Source: Marinicauda salina
GTDB lineage: Bacteria; Pseudomonadota; Alphaproteobacteria; Caulobacterales; Maricaulaceae
Reading direction: 5' to 3'
Length of the DNA: 64,000 nt
Assembly (NCBI RefSeq): GCF_003122085.1
Contig: NZ_QEXV01000003.1
Location: 685,001 to 749,000 of the forward strand
The notes beneath the pieces were generated by a model. It worked only from the letters and a program-made list of their open reading frames with translations. It had not been told where the DNA came from and did no database searches. The translations under genes were made by a program, and so were the position numbers. Of this stretch, positions 1 through 7,923 are shown piece after piece (position 1 is the first letter of the stretch; the number at the start of each line of letters is the position of its first letter).

Positions 1-287
1 ACCGTGCGCAGGTCCGCGATCGCGAAATCCTCCAGCGCCGCCCGGCTCGCCGGCGTCGCGTAGACCGGGCACGGCGCGCCGTCCTCCAGGCCGAAGGCGT
101 GATCGGGATGGGCGTGCGTGACCGCGATCGCGTGCGGACGCACCTGGCCGACGCGGCCCAGCCAGTCGGCGCCGCAATCGATCATCAGCCGCGCCTCCGC
201 GTACTCCACCAGCAGCGCGCTGTGCCGGCGATGGCGATCGTTCCTCGCGGCGATATTCGCCCGGGTGCCGAGAAATGTGAGCTTCAT
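1..287 (-). CDS. MBL-fold metallohydrolase, N-terminal part
   Basis: The gene starts at 287 on the minus strand and runs off the left edge, so only about 95 N-terminal residues are visible. The protein opens with MKLTFLGTR, the usual first beta strand of metallo-beta-lactamase-fold hydrolases. The metal-binding motif THAHPDH (HxHxDH) follows at about residue 58. The family hydrolyses phosphodiesters, lactones or thioesters with two bound metal ions. The closest-looking relatives are PhnP/RNase Z-like phosphodiesterases, but the substrate cannot be named from this fragment. It diverges from the carboxypeptidase gene across a 105-bp gap that contains an inverted repeat (311-350). Confidence 0.8.
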   Translation of the reverse strand, partial: MKLTFLGTRANIAARNDRHRRHSALLVEYAEARLMIDCGADWLGRVGQVRPHAIAVTHAHPDHAFGLEDGAPCPVYATPASRAALEDFAIADLRT

Positions 288-310
288 GGATCGCCCGCTT
301 CGGCGCCTGT

Positions 311-350
311 CGGGAACGTGCGGAATGCGCTAGACCGCGCGACGTTCCCG
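311..350. promoter_or_regulatory. long inverted repeat between divergent genes
   Basis: CGGGAACGT at 311-319 is exactly inverted as ACGTTCCCG at 342-350, with a 22-base centre that itself contains GCGG/CCGC. It sits in the promoter interval of two divergent genes (start codons at 287 and 393), so it cannot be a terminator for either. A regulator site or looping element is possible. No cognate regulator is visible nearby. Confidence 0.35.
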
Positions 351-392
351 CGAGCGCCCGCTCCGCACCCCGCCACCAGGAAGGATCCCGAC

Positions 393-1520
393 ATGCGCGT
401 CTCCAGCGTCTTCGACTCCGGCAACATCGTCGTCAAATCCGCCAAGACGCCGGGCGATATCCGTCTCGAGATCCGCAAGGACAACGGCTCCGACTTCTAT
501 CAGTGGTTCCATTTCCGCCTCACCGGCGCGCGCGGGCAAGACTGCGTCATGACGATCGAGAATGCAGCCGGGGCGGCCTATCCCGACGGCTGGCGAGACT
601 ATCGCGCCGTCGCCTCGACCGACCGCGAGACCTGGGTGCGCGTGCCGACCGACTATGTCGACGGCAAGCTCGTCATCCGCCACACGCCCGACGCCGACGC
701 CGTCTGGTACGCCTATTTCGCGCCCTACTCGATGGAGCGCCACGCCGATCTCCTCGCCCGCTGCCAGGCGTCGCCGCGCGCGCGCCTCGACGTCATCGGC
801 GAGACCCTCGACGGGCGGACGCTCGACCGGCTCGTGATCGGCGAACCCGGCGAGGGCAAGGCGGTGATCTGGGTGACCGCCCGCCAGCATCCCGGCGAGA
901 CCATGGCCGAATGGGCCGCCGAGGGCCTGCTCGAGCGACTGCTCGACCCGGCCGACGGCGTGGCGCGCGCCCTGCTCGACCGGGCGGTGTTCCACGTCGT
1001 TCCCAACATGAACCCGGACGGCTCGGCGCGCGGGCATCTGCGCACGAACGCCAAGGGCGTGAACCTCAATCGCGAATGGAACAAGGCGAGCCCCGAGAAC
1101 AGCCCGGAGGTCCACGCCGTGCTCGAGCGCATGGCCGAGACCGGCGTCGATCTCTTCCTCGACATGCACGGCGACGAGGCCCTGCCCCACAACTTCATCG
1201 CCGGCGGCGAGGGCGCCCCGAGCTTCACCGACGAGCAGGGCGCGCTGCTTGAAGCCTACAAGGACGCCCTCGCGGCGATCACGCCGGACTTCCAGACCGC
1301 GAAGGGCTATCCCGTCGACGCCCCCGGCGCGGCCGATCTGTCGATCGCGACGAATTACATGGCCGAGACCTTCGGCGGCCTGGCGATGACGCTGGAGATG
1401 TCGTTCAAGGACTGCGTCGAGGCCCCCGACCCGGTCCACGGCTGGTCGCCCGCTCACGCCCGCAAGCTCGGCGCGGCCAATCTCGACGCCATGCGCGCGG
1501 TGATGGATCGGCTTCGTTGA
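393..1520 (+). CDS. M14 zinc carboxypeptidase (AGBL/cytosolic carboxypeptidase-like)
   Basis: The protein has 375 residues. An N-terminal beta-rich M14_N-type domain (about residues 1-120) precedes the carboxypeptidase core. Zinc ligands are visible as H166 and E169 in RQHPGET and H259 in LDMHGDE. The candidate catalytic glutamate is E335 in MTLEMSFKD. The substrate loop NMNPDGSARGHLRTN and the NLNREW arginine motif are typical of the family. Relatives remove C-terminal residues, often glutamates, from cytosolic proteins. The bacterial substrate is unknown. The start at 393 is chosen over in-frame upstream starts because AGGAAGGA lies at the correct distance and the M14_N domain begins there. 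No signal peptide is seen, so it is probably cytoplasmic. Confidence 0.88.
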   Translation: MRVSSVFDSGNIVVKSAKTPGDIRLEIRKDNGSDFYQWFHFRLTGARGQDCVMTIENAAGAAYPDGWRDYRAVASTDRETWVRVPTDYVDGKLVIRHTPDADAVWYAYFAPYSMERHADLLARCQASPRARLDVIGETLDGRTLDRLVIGEPGEGKAVIWVTARQHPGETMAEWAAEGLLERLLDPADGVARALLDRAVFHVVPNMNPDGSARGHLRTNAKGVNLNREWNKASPENSPEVHAVLERMAETGVDLFLDMHGDEALPHNFIAGGEGAPSFTDEQGALLEAYKDALAAITPDFQTAKGYPVDAPGAADLSIATNYMAETFGGLAMTLEMSFKDCVEAPDPVHGWSPAHARKLGAANLDAMRAVMDRLR

Positions 1521-1627
1521 CGCGGACGTGAAGCCCCGGCGCGGTTTCTCACGGCGTCTTGATCCGCATAACGGCGCTGCGGTGCTAGCTTGCGGATGAG
1601 AGCGTCGCGAGGGAAAGCGTCAAGTCC

Positions 1628-2131
1628 ATGAAGTCCGACACGAACGCGCCGTCAGGCGGCGAGACCGCCGCATCGCTGTCGAACATCTACCGCAGCCTGA
1701 TGAAGAGTCCGGCGGCGCAGGCCGCCGTGCGCGAGGCGCAGTCGCGGCTCGAAACCGACGGCGAGCTGTCGGCCGCCGACCGCGAGCTGATCGCGCTGTG
1801 CGTGGCGTCCGTCAACGCCTGCCCCTACTGCTCGACGGCGCACGAACGCCTGGCCGAAGCCGCCGGCGTCGCGCGCGAGGACGTCGCCGCGACCCTGTCC
1901 GGCGGCCGGCCCTCGGAGCCGCGCGCGCGGCTGGTGGTGGACGCCGCCCGCCGGATCCTGGAGCGCGCGGGCGGGCTGGGCCCGGCCGACAAGGCCGATC
2001 TCGCCGCCGCCGGGCTCGGCGAGGGCGCGCTGGTCGAGATCATCGGCCTGATCGGGCTCTATACGACAGCCACATATGCGGCGAACCTCGACCGGACGCC
2101 GCTGGATCCGGAATTCCGCAAGCCGGGCTAG
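1628..2131 (+). CDS. carboxymuconolactone decarboxylase / AhpD-like alkylhydroperoxidase
   Basis: A 167-residue all-helical protein. The AhpD-type active site CPYCSTAH gives Cys65, Cys68 and a following histidine, the redox and proton-relay residues of AhpD-like peroxidases. Such proteins reduce organic peroxides through a CxxC couple, or act as uncharacterised disulfide enzymes. No AhpC partner is adjacent. It is convergent with the histidine kinase, and the two stop codons share one CTAG (2128-2131). The start ATG at 1628 has GAGGGA upstream at a rather long distance. Confidence 0.82.
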   Translation: MKSDTNAPSGGETAASLSNIYRSLMKSPAAQAAVREAQSRLETDGELSAADRELIALCVASVNACPYCSTAHERLAEAAGVAREDVAATLSGGRPSEPRARLVVDAARRILERAGGLGPADKADLAAAGLGEGALVEIIGLIGLYTTATYAANLDRTPLDPEFRKPG

Positions 2132-3126
2132 CGCGGCAGGCGCAGCTCGAAGCATGCGCCTTCGGGACCGTTCTCGACCAGCCGCAGCTCGCCGCCATGG
2201 GCGAGCGCGATCTCCCGGGCGATGGACAGCCCCAGACCGCTCGCGTCGGATCGCCAGCTCTTCTCCTCGAACAATGTCGCCTCGGCGTCCGCCGGCAGTC
2301 CGGGGCCGTCATCGCACACCGTGATCGCGATCATGTCCGCGGTCGAGCGGTCCTGGTCCGGCTGGATGACGACCGACGACGCGCCGGCTGCGAATGCGTT
2401 GCGGGCGAGGTTGAGAAACAGCCGGTAAAGCTGGTCGTAGTCGGCGTCCAGCGCCACGGTCTCGGCGGCCTCGCCGCGAACGCCCGGGGCGTCCGGCGAG
2501 GACGGTTTCACGGTCGCCTCGAGCTCCTCGACGAGATCGACGAGCAGGAAGCGCATCCGGTCGAGCGTCCGCTCGCCCGAGCGTCCGGTCATCACCGCAT
2601 CCGTGCACATCGCGACGGCGCGCCCGATCGAGCGTGCGAGCACGTCGGCGCTTCGCCGCACGCGCGCGTCGTCGGCTTCGGCGAGTCGCTCGGTGAGCAG
2701 CTGCGCGGTGGCGAGCGTGTTGCGAAGATCGTGGGCCACCGCCCTCACCGAAGCGCCAAGCCGGGCGAGCTGCTCGGTGCGGAGATCGCGAATGACGAGG
2801 AAGACGAAATCGCGATCGTCGAACCGGATCCGGGTGGCCCGGACATCGGCCGGAATCCGCTGGCCGCTGCGCGCCCGGCAGGACAGCGCGTCGGAGGTCC
2901 AGTTGCCGGACGCCATCACCGCGTCGAGAAACGCCTCGACCCGGGGGATTTCGTGCGGGTGAATGTCGGCGGGCGACATCTGCGCCAGCTCGTCGACCGG
3001 ATAGCCGAGCAGCGCCTCGGCGGCCGCGTTGCCGTACACGATCGTGCGCGACGCCACGTCGACGAGCAGGCTGGCGTCGTACATCTCGTCGACCAGCCGC
3101 CGGAATTCGATCTGTATGTCCCGCAT
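2128..3126 (-). CDS. PAS-domain sensor histidine kinase (orphan)
   Basis: A 332-residue soluble kinase. A PAS domain occupies roughly residues 8-115 (VYGNAAAEALLGYP). The phosphoacceptor H-box is RAVAHDLRNTL with His132. The ATPase part shows the N-box LFLNLARNAF, G1 box CDDGPGLP and G2 box GLGLSIAREIA. There is no membrane segment, so it should sense a cytoplasmic signal through PAS. No response regulator is next to it, so its partner must be encoded elsewhere. The last codon overlaps the convergent AhpD-like gene. It is divergent from the TPR protein across 224 bp. Confidence 0.88.
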   Translation of the reverse strand: MRDIQIEFRRLVDEMYDASLLVDVASRTIVYGNAAAEALLGYPVDELAQMSPADIHPHEIPRVEAFLDAVMASGNWTSDALSCRARSGQRIPADVRATRIRFDDRDFVFLVIRDLRTEQLARLGASVRAVAHDLRNTLATAQLLTERLAEADDARVRRSADVLARSIGRAVAMCTDAVMTGRSGERTLDRMRFLLVDLVEELEATVKPSSPDAPGVRGEAAETVALDADYDQLYRLFLNLARNAFAAGASSVVIQPDQDRSTADMIAITVCDDGPGLPADAEATLFEEKSWRSDASGLGLSIAREIALAHGGELRLVENGPEGACFELRLPR

Positions 3127-3291
3127 CAGCGTCCCGCCCGCCTTTCATGAAGGACCTAGCCGCTCGGCCGTCCGGTCTCAAGGCGACGCATCGCCGCCCG
3201 CCCGGCGATGCCGAGCGAAAAGAAGACGTTAACCTAAATTTCAGCCGGATCATGCGCGTAATACCCGGTTAACACCCCGGGCGCAGAGTTT

Positions 3292-3309
3292 TTCCTGACA
3301 CAGCAGGAA
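3292..3309. repeat. small inverted repeat upstream of the TPR gene
   Basis: TTCCTG (3292-3297) and CAGGAA (3304-3309) flank a six-base centre. It lies in the 224-bp interval between the divergent kinase and TPR genes, about 40 bp before the GTG start at 3351. The repeat could be an operator or a short mRNA hairpin. There is no other support for a function. Confidence 0.25.
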
Positions 3310-3350
3310 GAGGCGGTTCCCGCCAGCGAGGCGGCGCAACCGATAGGCGC

Positions 3351-5738
3351 GTGGACATTCTTCTTCAGGGCATCGATTTCTCCGCGGCGTTTGCCGCGTT
3401 CGCCAACGGCGCCGCCGCCGCGCTCAGCCTTGGAGCGGCCGCCGCAATCGGGTGGCTCGCGCTGCGCGGCGTGCTCGGACGCGTTCGCCACGCCCCGACG
3501 CTGGACGCGTTTTCCCGCATCGACGGCGCGATCGCGCTCGCCGCCCGCGCGCCCCTCGGCCTCACCCTGCGCAAGCCCCTTCCGCGTCGCGCGGCGTTCG
3601 CCGCGGCCTGGATCGCCTTGCTGGCCGTCGCCCTCCTCGCCCCCGTCCCGGCCGCGCTGGCCGCATCAGGCTCGGCGCTGTTTCTCAGCGTCGGCCTGAT
3701 GCGGGTCCGGGGCCGGATGCGGGCCGACGCCGACGAGGCGGCCGATCGCGGCGCGACGCTCATCGACCGCGTCGACCTTCGCGTCGAAACGCTCGCCGGC
3801 GTGTTCCTGGGCGTCTGGGTCGCGTTCGTCGGCGCGAGCCGGCTGGCGCTGGGAGACGGCGGCGCCGGGCTGCTCGGCCCCGTCATGTTCCTGTGGACTG
3901 AAACCGCGCGCGCGCTGCCGATGGGCGACGCCGCGGCGTCGCTGGGTTGGGCGGATGCAGCGGCGACCGCCGGATGGACGGCCGTGCTCGCGCGCGGCTT
4001 CGTCGAGGCGCTGCTGCTCGTCGGCCTCGTGCACGCCGCCATGCGCTTGCGGGCGGCGGCGACCGGGCGCGACCAGTCCGATGTCGACGCCCTGCTGGCG
4101 ACCGGCGAGGAGGCCGCCGTCGAAAAGGCCTTCGATCTGCTCGAGGCGCGCGCGCTGAAGAACCGCCGCTCGGCGCAGATGCGGCTGGCGCGGATCGCCG
4201 CCGGAGCGCGCTCCGACGGACGCTTCCGATCCGCCCACGCCCGCCTGCGCGCGTCCGACGCGCTGCTCCGGGTCGCCGAGAGGTTCGACGACGCCGGCGC
4301 GGCGTACGCCGCCGCCGAGGGCTATCGCGGCGCCGTCGACGCCATGGCGCGCAAGACCGGCTCGGTGAGCTGGGCCCACGCCCATGTCGGGCTGGGCGAT
4401 GCGATCATGGCGGCCGCGCGCGTCACCGGCCGCAACGCCCGGGCCGAGGACGCGATCGAGGCCTATGTCACCGCCGAGCGCGTGCTCAGCTACGACGACG
4501 CGCCCGAGGAGTGGGCCGGTCTCCAGGACAAGAAGGGCGCGGCGCTGATGCTGCTGGCCGCCGACGACCCCACGGCGCGCGGCCTGCGCGAGGCCGTCGC
4601 CGCCTTCCGCGAGGGCCTGCAGCTGCGCAAGCGCGGCGGGCTGGCCTCAGACCGCGCCCGCACCCAGGAACAGCTCGCCAAGGCGCTGCTGCAGCTCGGC
4701 GAGCGCTCCCGCGACCAGTCGCCGGTGCGCGAGGCGATCGCGATCTGCCGCGACGCCGAGGAGGTCCATTCCCGCGCCGGCCAGGTCGCCGACCACGCCC
4801 GCATGCGCGCCCTGACCGCCGAGGCGCTGCATCTGCTCTCGCGCCTGACGGGAGACGCCTCGCGCCTGCGCGACGCCGACGCCGCGGTTTGCGAGGCGCT
4901 CGATCTGACGTCGCGCAAGCGCGATCCCGTCGAATGGGCGCGCCTGCAGGACGTCCGCGGCCGCATCCTCAAGACGCTGGCCGCCCGGACCGGCGACAGC
5001 GTCCATCTCGAGGCCTCCATCGCGGCGTTCAACCACGCGCTCGAGGTCCGCACGCCGGCGACCATGTCGGCCGAGTGGACCGAGACCCGCCGCCAGATGG
5101 GCGACGCGCTGCGCGTGCTCGGCGGCGGCCGCCGCGACGCCGCCCTGCTTGAGCGCGCCGTGGAATGCTACACGGACGCCCTCGGCGGCCGCGACGAGAC
5201 CGAGCCGGAGAGCCGCGCGGCGATGCTGCATAATCTCGGCGTCACGCTGAGCATGCTGGGCCGGATTCGCGAAAAGTCCGAGCTGATGGACAGCGCCGCC
5301 GAAACCCTGCAGGCCGCGCTGGACCTGCTCGACCCTGACGTCGTCCCGACGCGCTGGGCGAACACCCAGCATGCGCTGGGCGTGGCGCTCCAGGAGGCCG
5401 GCCACATGCTGCGCGACCGCGAGCGCCTGAAGTCCGCCCTGGCGGCCTTCGCCGAGGCGCTGAGCCTGCGCGGCCGCGAGACGGAGCCCGGTCCGCACGC
5501 CGCGACCCGGCGCAAGATCGGCGAGACCTATGTGCGCCTGTTCCCGATGACCCAGAACCCGGAAGCGCTCGATCACGCGCTGGAGAATTTCGAGGCCGCG
5601 CGCGACGCCTTCGCCGCCGTCGGCGACAAGGCCCGCGCCGGCGAAATGACCGAGCATATCCGCCGGGTTCGCGCGGTGCACCGCGGACCGCCGCGCGAGG
5701 TCGCGACGCCGACATTCGGGCGCGCCGCAGCGGGCTGA
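3351..5738 (+). CDS. membrane-anchored tetratricopeptide-repeat protein
   Basis: A 795-residue protein with a GTG start. The first 240 residues hold about four or five hydrophobic segments (near residues 12-35, 80-115, 145-165, 175-190 and 205-230). The rest is a long superhelix of degenerate TPR-like repeats of about 50 residues. Each has the pattern W-x3-Q-x2-G-x-A-L...A-x3-A-x3-A-L, for example PEEWAGLQDKKGAALML and PVEWARLQDVRGRILKT. This TPR style is common in bacterial signalling and conflict proteins as a protein-binding platform. No catalytic domain is visible. A scaffold at the inner membrane is the most that can be inferred. Confidence 0.75.
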   Translation: MDILLQGIDFSAAFAAFANGAAAALSLGAAAAIGWLALRGVLGRVRHAPTLDAFSRIDGAIALAARAPLGLTLRKPLPRRAAFAAAWIALLAVALLAPVPAALAASGSALFLSVGLMRVRGRMRADADEAADRGATLIDRVDLRVETLAGVFLGVWVAFVGASRLALGDGGAGLLGPVMFLWTETARALPMGDAAASLGWADAAATAGWTAVLARGFVEALLLVGLVHAAMRLRAAATGRDQSDVDALLATGEEAAVEKAFDLLEARALKNRRSAQMRLARIAAGARSDGRFRSAHARLRASDALLRVAERFDDAGAAYAAAEGYRGAVDAMARKTGSVSWAHAHVGLGDAIMAAARVTGRNARAEDAIEAYVTAERVLSYDDAPEEWAGLQDKKGAALMLLAADDPTARGLREAVAAFREGLQLRKRGGLASDRARTQEQLAKALLQLGERSRDQSPVREAIAICRDAEEVHSRAGQVADHARMRALTAEALHLLSRLTGDASRLRDADAAVCEALDLTSRKRDPVEWARLQDVRGRILKTLAARTGDSVHLEASIAAFNHALEVRTPATMSAEWTETRRQMGDALRVLGGGRRDAALLERAVECYTDALGGRDETEPESRAAMLHNLGVTLSMLGRIREKSELMDSAAETLQAALDLLDPDVVPTRWANTQHALGVALQEAGHMLRDRERLKSALAAFAEALSLRGRETEPGPHAATRRKIGETYVRLFPMTQNPEALDHALENFEAARDAFAAVGDKARAGEMTEHIRRVRAVHRGPPREVATPTFGRAAAG

Positions 5739-5760
5739 CCCCTCTGACGATCGCAGTCTA

Positions 5761-5790
5761 TGCTCCCGGCTCCGCAGCGGGCCGGGAGCA
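5761..5790 (+). promoter_or_regulatory. perfect hairpin enclosing the nitrilase ribosome-binding site
   Basis: TGCTCCCGGC (5761-5770) pairs perfectly with GCCGGGAGCA (5781-5790) around a ten-base loop. The 3' arm contains GGGAG (5784-5788), seven bases ahead of the TTG at 5796 that best fits the nitrilase start. If that start is used, the hairpin would hide the Shine-Dalgarno sequence. It could instead serve as a weak terminator of the upstream TPR gene, but no T-run follows. Confidence 0.45.
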
Positions 5791-5795
5791 TTCCA

Positions 5796-6695
5796 TTGAG
5801 CGTCATCGCCGTCGTTCAGGACGCACCGAAGCTTTTCGACGCCGACGAGACGATCGCGCGCTTTGCGCGCCGGCTCGCCGAGGCGGCCGAGGCGAACGCC
5901 GATCTCGTCGTCTTTCCGGAGGCGTTTCTCGGCGGCTACCCCAAGGGCGTGGATTTCGGGATCCGGGTCGGCATGCGTCTGCCCGAGAGCCGCGAGCTCT
6001 ACAGGCGCTATTTCGAAAGCGCGTTTCCGCGCGGCTCGACCCGCCTCGACAAGATCGCGCGGCTCGTCCGCGAGGCCGGCGTCAACTGCGTCGCCGGACT
6101 GATCGAAAGCGTACACCGCACGCTCTACTGCTCGACGGCGACGTTCGACCGCTCGGGCGCGATCGCGGGCTGGCATCGCAAGCTCATGCCCACGGCGATG
6201 GAGCGCGTGATCTGGGGCTCGGGCGACGCCTCGACGATCGAGCCCGCCGCGCTCGATATCGGCGTCGCCGCGACGGCGATCTGCTGGGAGAACTACATGC
6301 CGCGCTACCGCGCGCATCTTTACGAGCGCGGAACGCGCTACTGGTGCGCGCCGACCGTCGACGACCGCGAGGTCTGGCTGCCCTCCATGCGCATGATCGC
6401 GCTGGAAGGCCGCTGTCTCGTCGCCAGCGCCTGCCAGATGATGACGCGCGCCGACGGGCCCGATGATGGCTTCCATCCGATCCAGGGCGACGATCCCGAC
6501 GCCGTGCTGATCCGCGGCGGAAGCTGCATCGTCTCGCCGATGGGCGAGGTGCTGCACGCGCCGGTCTTCGACCAGCGCGGCGTCTTCACCGTCGCGTTCG
6601 ACGAAAGCGAGCTGATCGGCTCGGCGCTCGATCTCGACCCGGCCGGCCACTACACGCGGCCGGACGTGTTTCCGCCCGAATCCGACCTGCCATAA
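5796..6695 (+). CDS. nitrilase (carbon-nitrogen hydrolase family)
   Basis: A cytoplasmic enzyme of 299 residues from the TTG start. The nitrilase catalytic triad is visible: Glu in FPEAFLGGYPKG, Lys in WHRKLMPT and Cys in TAICWENYMP. GYPKG and ICWENYMP are characteristic of true nitrilases and cyanide hydratase relatives, which convert R-CN to acid and ammonia, rather than of amidases. The TTG at 5796 (protein beginning MSVIAVVQDAP) is preferred over the in-frame ATG at 5760. It matches where family members begin, and GGGAG lies seven bases upstream, while the ATG has no clear site. It lies just downstream of the TPR gene and is probably its own unit. The substrate is unknown. Confidence 0.88.
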   Translation: MSVIAVVQDAPKLFDADETIARFARRLAEAAEANADLVVFPEAFLGGYPKGVDFGIRVGMRLPESRELYRRYFESAFPRGSTRLDKIARLVREAGVNCVAGLIESVHRTLYCSTATFDRSGAIAGWHRKLMPTAMERVIWGSGDASTIEPAALDIGVAATAICWENYMPRYRAHLYERGTRYWCAPTVDDREVWLPSMRMIALEGRCLVASACQMMTRADGPDDGFHPIQGDDPDAVLIRGGSCIVSPMGEVLHAPVFDQRGVFTVAFDESELIGSALDLDPAGHYTRPDVFPPESDLP

Positions 6696-6732
6696 TCGGC
6701 GGGCGTTCCGCCGCCGGAGGCGCGACATCACC

Positions 6733-7923
6733 GTGACCGACACCGCCGCCCTCGCCGGCCTCGCGCCGATCCTCACGACTTTCGGCGTGCTGCTGCTGGC
6801 CGGACTGGCGCTGGACGCGCTGGGCCGGCGCACGCGGCTGCCGCGCATCACGCTGCTGGTCGTGTTCGGCGCAATCATCGGGCCGGCGGGGTTCGGGCTG
6901 TTGCCGATCGATGCGGAGAACTGGCGCGAGATCACCGCCGATCTCGCCCTGACCATGGTCGCCTTCCTGCTGGGCGGCGAGCTTTCGCTGGCCTCGCTCA
7001 GACGCCACGGCCGGGCGATCGTCTGGGTCTCGCTGCTGGTCAGCCTGGTCACGTTCGCCGTCATGACGGCGGGTCTGGCCGCACTGGGCGCGCCAATCGC
7101 GCTGGCGCTGGCCCTGGCCGGCGTCGGCGTCGCCACCGATCCCGCCGCGATCCGGGACGTCGTCTCGGAGACCCGCGCCGACGGCCCGGTCACCAGGACC
7201 ATCCTCGGCATCGTGGCGATCGACGACGCCTGGGCGATCATCACCTTCAGCGTCCTGCTCGGCGTGCTCGCCGCAGCCGGCGACGGAATCGCCGGCGGGT
7301 TCGGCGCGGGCGCGGCCGAGATCGGGAAGTCGCTCGCGATCGGCGCGGCCGTCGGGCTGCCCGCGTCGTTCGCCTCCGGCCGCATCCGGCCCGGCGAACC
7401 GACGCTCGCCGAGGCGCTCGGCCTCGTCCTGCTTTGCGCCGGCGTGGCGGAATGGCTCGGCGCCTCGCTTCTGCTGACCGGCATGACGGCGGGCGCGGTG
7501 ATCGTGAACCTCGCCCGGCATCACGACTACTCGTTCCACGAGATCGAGCACATCAGCTGGCCGTTCCTGATCGTCTTCTTCGTGCTCGCCGGGGCGGGCT
7601 TCGACCCCGCCGGACTGACGGGCGCGCTCGCGCTGACCGGCGGCTATCTCGTCTTCCGCACCGCCGGCCGGTTTCTCGGCGGCTGGATCGGCGGGCGCGC
7701 CGGCGGGCTCGACGATGCGCAGTCGCGCCGGATCGGGCTGATGCTGACGCCGCAGGCCGGCGTCGCCCTCGGCATGGCGCTCGTCGCGCGGGACGCGCTG
7801 CCGTCGATCGGAGACACCCTGCTCAACGTCGCCGTGACGACGACGATCCTGTTCGAGATCGCCGGCCCGATCGCCACGCGCATCCTGCTCAAGCGCGCCG
7901 GCGAGACGGACGCAAGGGACTAG
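6733..7923 (+). CDS. CPA2-type cation/proton antiporter
   Basis: A 396-residue membrane protein with about 12-13 hydrophobic segments. It has the Na+/H+ exchanger fold signatures: GVATDPAAIRDVV in the broken helix and IVAIDDAWAI, whose paired aspartates form the cation site. It lacks a C-terminal RCK domain, so it is the short NhaP/KefB-like class that exchanges Na+ or K+ for H+. The GTG start at 6733 follows the nitrilase stop by 37 bp. The stop codon shares CTAG (7920-7923) with the convergent TIR gene. Ion specificity cannot be read from sequence. Confidence 0.87.
   Translation: MTDTAALAGLAPILTTFGVLLLAGLALDALGRRTRLPRITLLVVFGAIIGPAGFGLLPIDAENWREITADLALTMVAFLLGGELSLASLRRHGRAIVWVSLLVSLVTFAVMTAGLAALGAPIALALALAGVGVATDPAAIRDVVSETRADGPVTRTILGIVAIDDAWAIITFSVLLGVLAAAGDGIAGGFGAGAAEIGKSLAIGAAVGLPASFASGRIRPGEPTLAEALGLVLLCAGVAEWLGASLLLTGMTAGAVIVNLARHHDYSFHEIEHISWPFLIVFFVLAGAGFDPAGLTGALALTGGYLVFRTAGRFLGGWIGGRAGGLDDAQSRRIGLMLTPQAGVALGMALVARDALPSIGDTLLNVAVTTTILFEIAGPIATRILLKRAGETDARD

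Noticed and set aside
3261-3290. CCCGG/CCGGG hairpin followed by a short T-run as a terminator
   Set aside because: It lies between divergent genes and upstream of the TPR start, so no transcript needs to end there, and the stem is only five base pairs.
4647-7484. A 945-codon open frame on the minus strand opposite the TPR, nitrilase and antiporter genes
   Set aside because: It is antisense to three clearly recognisable genes, has arginine/alanine-rich low-information sequence, and high-GC DNA produces such frames by chance.
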